A stretch of 9,725 bases of DNA. Origin: CAZYPB01 sp964649265 (GTDB taxonomy: Archaea; Micrarchaeota; Micrarchaeia; Burarchaeales; JAKAKT01). Positions 7,103-9,725 of this stretch are shown here, piece after piece (the first letter of the stretch is position 1; every line of letters starts with the position of its first letter). The stretch lies in contig CAZYPB010000052.1 of NCBI GenBank assembly GCA_964649265.1, positions 1 to 9,725 on the forward strand, in the 5' to 3' direction. The notes under the pieces are model-generated. The model had not been told where the DNA came from. It did no database searches and saw nothing but the letters and a program-made list of their open reading frames with translations. The position numbers were made by a program, and so were the translations under genes.

Positions 7103-7117
7103 AGATATCTTTATAAC
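7103..7117. promoter_or_regulatory. Divergent promoter with shared palindromic TATA box
   Basis: The 77-nt region between the divergent regulator gene and the unknown gene contains the palindrome TTATAA at 7111-7116, part of CTTTATAAC. On the minus strand it is centred about 29 nt from the regulator ATG (leaderless). On the plus strand it would start transcription near 7139, leaving a leader of about 22 nt that contains the Shine-Dalgarno sequence. The perfect palindrome AGATATCT at 7103-7110 abuts it and could be an operator for the adjacent winged-helix protein. The TATA call is reasonable; the operator is speculative. Confidence 0.5.
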
Positions 7118-7148
7118 TAATTTTCATAATAATAATATCCTTATTCTT

Positions 7149-7156
7149 AGGAGGTG
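7149..7156 (+). promoter_or_regulatory. Strong Shine-Dalgarno that fixes the start at 7162
   Basis: AGGAGGTG is fully complementary to the archaeal 16S rRNA 3' end (CACCUCCU) and lies 5 nt before the ATG at 7162. It is the best ribosome binding site in the window. It shows that the coding region starts here, left of the N gap, and not at the later ATG at 7257. Confidence 0.85.
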
Positions 7157-7161
7157 CAATT

Positions 7162-8303
7162 ATGAGTGTTATTCCTACTTTCAATTCAAGGCCCGGCCAC
7201 NNNNNNNNNNATTCGCTAGAACAAAGGCCCGTTTTCATGGCTTCAGAGCGCAACTTATGGTCGACGCAGATATCTGGAAATCAGTCAGCACTAAAGTTAC
7301 CATAATGGGCCGGAGGAAAGCAGACTCAATGGAGTTCTCCAGAAGCATGCTCGATAACAGAAACGAAAAGAAAGTGTTAGGAGCAGTTTTGGATGTTGTC
7401 TCTGAAAAAGGAGTACACCCAACTGTATCTGATCTATTGAAAGGAAATCTCACAGTTAAGCAGGTTTTGGAAAATATCCGTTCAGTTGCAAGTGATGAGA
7501 ACAGCGAGGTAATTCGGGAGATCTCCTTTCAGGTTACTGCCGAGATCCTTAATTTGGGAGTTCTAGAGAGGTACCATGGTGAACTTGAAGGCTCCCTGGT
7601 CGAGATCGCCAAAAGAACAGACGACCCGATGTCAGTTGATGCAATCCATATCCTCTCAAATTCAAGAAACGATATCTTTGAGAAAGAATTAAGCAATATC
7701 CTCCCCCTAGAAAGAGATACTGCGAGAGTGTTGGAAGCAATGGGGATAACTGCAAAACACAAGTTCACAACCCCCGGTGCAGAGTCCCATGCGAAGACAC
7801 TTCTTGGAGGAATGTTCTACACAAGCAGGATATCAGGGAACAAAGAGATCTCCCAAGCAGCTTTCAGAGCGAAAGCAAAACTTGATCCACCTTCAGCACT
7901 CACCCAATATATTGATGCAACAAGGAGTTTAAATCTGGAGAAATGTGAAAAACCGGAATCAGCACTTACTGAGAATGAGGTTCTTGGTATGTTGGAGTCG
8001 ATTAGGGAAAACATGGGGGTCCCAAAACATCATGCTGCTCCAGCTATGCTTGATAGGTTAATGGATGAAGTGATGTCTGGAAGATTGGCGGATAACGTTC
8101 CTTTCACCGATGCAGTTCAGGAGAGTGTTGTTTCACTTGTTTTCAATCTTTCAGGGGCCCAAACAGACAATTTATACGCTCTGTCCCAGTTCCAACCACT
8201 GGAGAAAGCTGAGAGAATGATCTCAAGTGCAAGAGAACTAGCAGACAGGATAAGGAAAATTGAATTTGACCAAATGGTAAACAACGGTCTTTCGAGTAAT
8301 TAG
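7162..8303 (+). CDS. Unrecognised, mainly helical protein, interrupted by assembly gap
   Basis: I do not recognise this protein. Translation starts at ATG 7162 behind a strong Shine-Dalgarno sequence (MSVIPTFNSRPGH) and runs into ten Ns. After the gap, the frame open to 8303 begins FARTKARFHGFRAQLMVDAD and continues for 348 codons from ATG 7257. The two sides are in one frame only if the true gap length leaves remainder 2 on division by 3, so the 10-N run is a placeholder. The sequence is rich in charged and leucine/alanine residues and looks almost wholly alpha-helical, possibly in repeated helical hairpins. No signal peptide, membrane segment, zinc motif or nucleotide-binding motif is visible. 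The basic N-terminal part (ARTKARFHGFR) could bind nucleic acid or membrane. It is divergent from a winged-helix regulator and its stop overlaps the convergent ATPase stop by 4 nt. Confidence 0.75.
7201..7210. other. Assembly gap (10 Ns)
   Basis: Ten undetermined bases lie within the first codons of the unknown gene. The reading frames on the two sides disagree if the gap is exactly 10 nt. AAGGCCCG occurs on both sides (7188-7195 and 7224-7231), and the left flank is GC-rich (GGCCCGGCC), which may explain the break. Confidence 0.97.
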
Positions 8304-9628
8304 GCTTCCATTCCTAATCGTGCAAGAGCGTTCTGCGGGTTTTCATAATACATCCCACAGAATTCAGATACTTGTTCTATTGTGTGGATGTTGCTCCTGT
8401 CAAGGCTTCTTAGGATTTTCGTCCTGTTCTTCAGCTCATCCATGATCTCTTTTGGACTTACGCCTGCAGATTCAGCAAGCCTGTCCCTGTAAACGACACT
8501 CGGCCTTAGGTCCTTTATCTTTCCCATCTTGTAATCGTACTTACAGATATCTGAGAGAAGGACGGTTTTCTCAACCCCCCCTGTTTCAGCGACCTGGGCA
8601 ACAACACGGGCTATTTTCTTCTTTACATTGAACTGCTTTACTATTACGAATGAGTCTATCATGGGTATTATGTCTGTAGGAACGTTCATGGGCATATTCT
8701 GGAGCCTTGTTACCATCTCTCTTGCACTGCTCGCGTGGATTGTACACATACAAATCTTCCCTATGTTCATGGCTGTCATAAGGTCTATTGCTTCTTCGCC
8801 CCTTACCTCTCCGACAATTATCCTGTCTGGTCTCATCCTTAATGTGTTTCGAACAAGGTCCTTTAGATTTGTCTCATCACTTGTCTCCAACCTTGAGCAG
8901 TTATCCTTCCCGATGGTGTTGAGTTCAAGCGTGTCCTCAATTACCACAAGCCTTTCGTGAGTTGGGAAGAAACTGAACATTGCATTGAGTAGAGTGGTTT
9001 TCCCAGCACCAGGCATCCCCCCAATCATCAGGTTTGCAGGTTTTATTGAAAGACCATCGCTGTAAAGCCACAGCATAGCTGCAACCCCATAGTCCATTGT
9101 TCCATTCCTTATTATGTCTATTATCGAGAGCGGAGTCTGCCGGAATTTCCTTATTGTTATCTGTGGTCCAAGAGGCGATTCAATAACATTTGCCCTCTGG
9201 GTTGTCACCAGATGAAGATCATTTATTGGTTTATACTCTGTTTTCCCAGAGAACGCAAGGAGTTTTCTTACAAAAAGATCTAGTTCCTCCAGGTTCTTGA
9301 ATTGTCTATCTGTTTTAGTCATTCCTTTTTTCTGATGGAAAATATATACTGGATTAAGGGCATTAACCATTATGTCCTCAACCTCAGGATCATTCATTAT
9401 GTCATCGATTATATCGTAAGAGAGTATCTCCTTTACCATGGATTTCTTATCATTTGGGGTAAGGCTTTCCCTTACCTCTGAGAGTATGTCGAAAACTATC
9501 TCTTCTTGCCTTTCACGGCTTTGTCCGTATGTCAGCTTTCCTGCTAGCTTCTCCAGCACGTACTTATAAAGAGATCGTTTTTCTTTCTGGTCTTTCTTCT
9601 TAGGATCCTCGTCTTTTTTTCCGACCAT
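8300..9628 (-). CDS. VirB11/CpaF-family secretion or pilus ATPase
   Basis: A 442-residue cytoplasmic hexameric ATPase of the type II/IV secretion superfamily (VirB11, CpaF/TadA, archaeal GspE2/FlaI-like), which drives pilus or archaellum assembly or secretion. The N-terminus is very basic and charged (VGKKDEDPKKKDQKEKR). The N-terminal domain, about 70-165, includes DPEVEDIMVNALNPVYIF. The core has Walker A GGMPGAGKTT (203-212, K210), an Asp box VVIEDTLEL (228-236), Walker B RIIVGEVRGEEA (269-280) and the His box CTIHAS with H298. Residues up to 442 add a helical tail. All catalytic motifs are intact. Archaeal relatives usually sit beside a TadC/FlaJ-type membrane protein and class III pilins, but none is downstream here, and only 18 codons of the upstream gene are visible. 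Which machine it serves is open. The start at 9628 is supported by a well-spaced TATA box. Confidence 0.93.
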   Translation of the reverse strand: MVGKKDEDPKKKDQKEKRSLYKYVLEKLAGKLTYGQSRERQEEIVFDILSEVRESLTPNDKKSMVKEILSYDIIDDIMNDPEVEDIMVNALNPVYIFHQKKGMTKTDRQFKNLEELDLFVRKLLAFSGKTEYKPINDLHLVTTQRANVIESPLGPQITIRKFRQTPLSIIDIIRNGTMDYGVAAMLWLYSDGLSIKPANLMIGGMPGAGKTTLLNAMFSFFPTHERLVVIEDTLELNTIGKDNCSRLETSDETNLKDLVRNTLRMRPDRIIVGEVRGEEAIDLMTAMNIGKICMCTIHASSAREMVTRLQNMPMNVPTDIIPMIDSFVIVKQFNVKKKIARVVAQVAETGGVEKTVLLSDICKYDYKMGKIKDLRPSVVYRDRLAESAGVSPKEIMDELKNRTKILRSLDRSNIHTIEQVSEFCGMYYENPQNALARLGMEA

Positions 9629-9650
9629 ATCCTAGCATTCACTCGCCAGA

Positions 9651-9658
9651 TATTTAAA
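9651..9658 (-). promoter_or_regulatory. TATA box of the VirB11-like ATPase gene
   Basis: On the minus strand, TTTAAATA within GCTTTAAATATC is centred 26-27 nt upstream of the ATG at 9628, in the 40-nt gap after the preceding gene. No proper Shine-Dalgarno sequence is present, which fits a leaderless mRNA and a transcription start separate from the upstream gene. Confidence 0.6.
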
Positions 9659-9668
9659 GCTTGTGTGT

Positions 9669-9725
9669 TTACTCAAGGTCTATCCTTGGGGCCAGGTAAT
9701 AGAAAAGCTCGGCATCGCCTATCTT
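9669..9725 (-). CDS. C-terminal end of an unidentified protein (partial)
   Basis: Reading the minus strand from the window edge gives 18 codons, KIGDAELFYYLAPRIDLE, and then a TAA at 9671-9669. The composition is protein-like, and the stop lies just before the TATA box of the ATPase gene, as expected in this compact genome. The fragment is too short to identify. It lies upstream of the VirB11-like ATPase on the same strand. Confidence 0.45.
   Translation of the reverse strand, partial: KIGDAELFYYLAPRIDLE

Noticed and set aside
7127..7138. ATAATAATAATA-like repeat as a microsatellite or regulatory element
   Set aside because: It is too short and imperfect, and is expected in an AT-rich archaeal promoter region.
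7213..7305. Reading frame continuing directly from ATG 7162 through exactly 10 Ns
   Set aside because: It reaches a stop codon about 30 codons after the gap and has no protein-like continuation, whereas the frame one base earlier stays open for more than 360 codons.
8628..8960. Plus-strand open frame of 110 codons
   Set aside because: It is antisense to the Walker A to Walker B region of the VirB11-like ATPase and has no independent support.
1..9725. CRISPR arrays, insertion sequences, integrases, tRNA or rRNA genes
   Set aside because: Reading through the window showed no regularly spaced repeats, transposase or integrase motifs, or cloverleaf or rRNA-like sequence; nearly all bases are assigned to protein genes.

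Overview
The window is about 9.7 kb of a gene-dense archaeal chromosome of moderate GC. The archaeal assignment rests on three things. An archaeal-type topoisomerase I carries two C-terminal four-cysteine zinc motifs. A VirB11/CpaF-like secretion or pilus ATPase is present. AT-rich TATA-like boxes sit about 24-30 nt upstream of start codons that lack a Shine-Dalgarno sequence, which is the archaeal leaderless-mRNA arrangement. I cannot name the species or phylum. A 10-N run at 7201-7210 shows this is draft, scaffolded sequence.

Layout from left to right: (1) 1-855, the end of cbiQ (ECF transporter T component) overlapping cbiO (its ATPase), the tail of a cobalt/nickel-type uptake operon. (2) 891-2548, a HAD-family phosphatase overlapping a PrsW-like intramembrane protease by ATGA. 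(3) 2576-3738, a tandem-ACT-domain protein followed after 8 nt by a two-CCG-domain iron-sulfur protein related to HdrB/LutA. (4) 3781-5802, topoisomerase I (topA), monocistronic. (5) 7084-5799 on the minus strand, a winged-helix regulator overlapping nnrE (NAD(P)H-hydrate epimerase) by ATGA and converging on topA. (6) 7162-8303, an unrecognised, mainly helical protein, divergent from the regulator, with the strongest Shine-Dalgarno of the window and interrupted by the N gap. (7) 9628-8300 on the minus strand, a VirB11/CpaF-type ATPase converging on the unknown gene. (8) 9725-9669 on the minus strand, the last 18 codons of another gene.

The genome is very compact. No intergenic stretch exceeds 80 nt. 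Four neighbouring gene pairs overlap by exactly 4 nt: two same-strand ATGA joints and two convergent stop-stop joints. Most genes look like housekeeping: metal uptake, DNA topology and metabolite repair. The less explained parts are the unknown gene at 7162-8303 and its divergent regulator, the ACT/CCG pair, the HAD/PrsW pair, and an ATPase with no visible membrane partner. I see no CRISPR array, insertion sequence, tRNA or rRNA, and no clear previously undescribed multi-gene system. The best candidate for new biology is the unknown protein with its divergent regulator.
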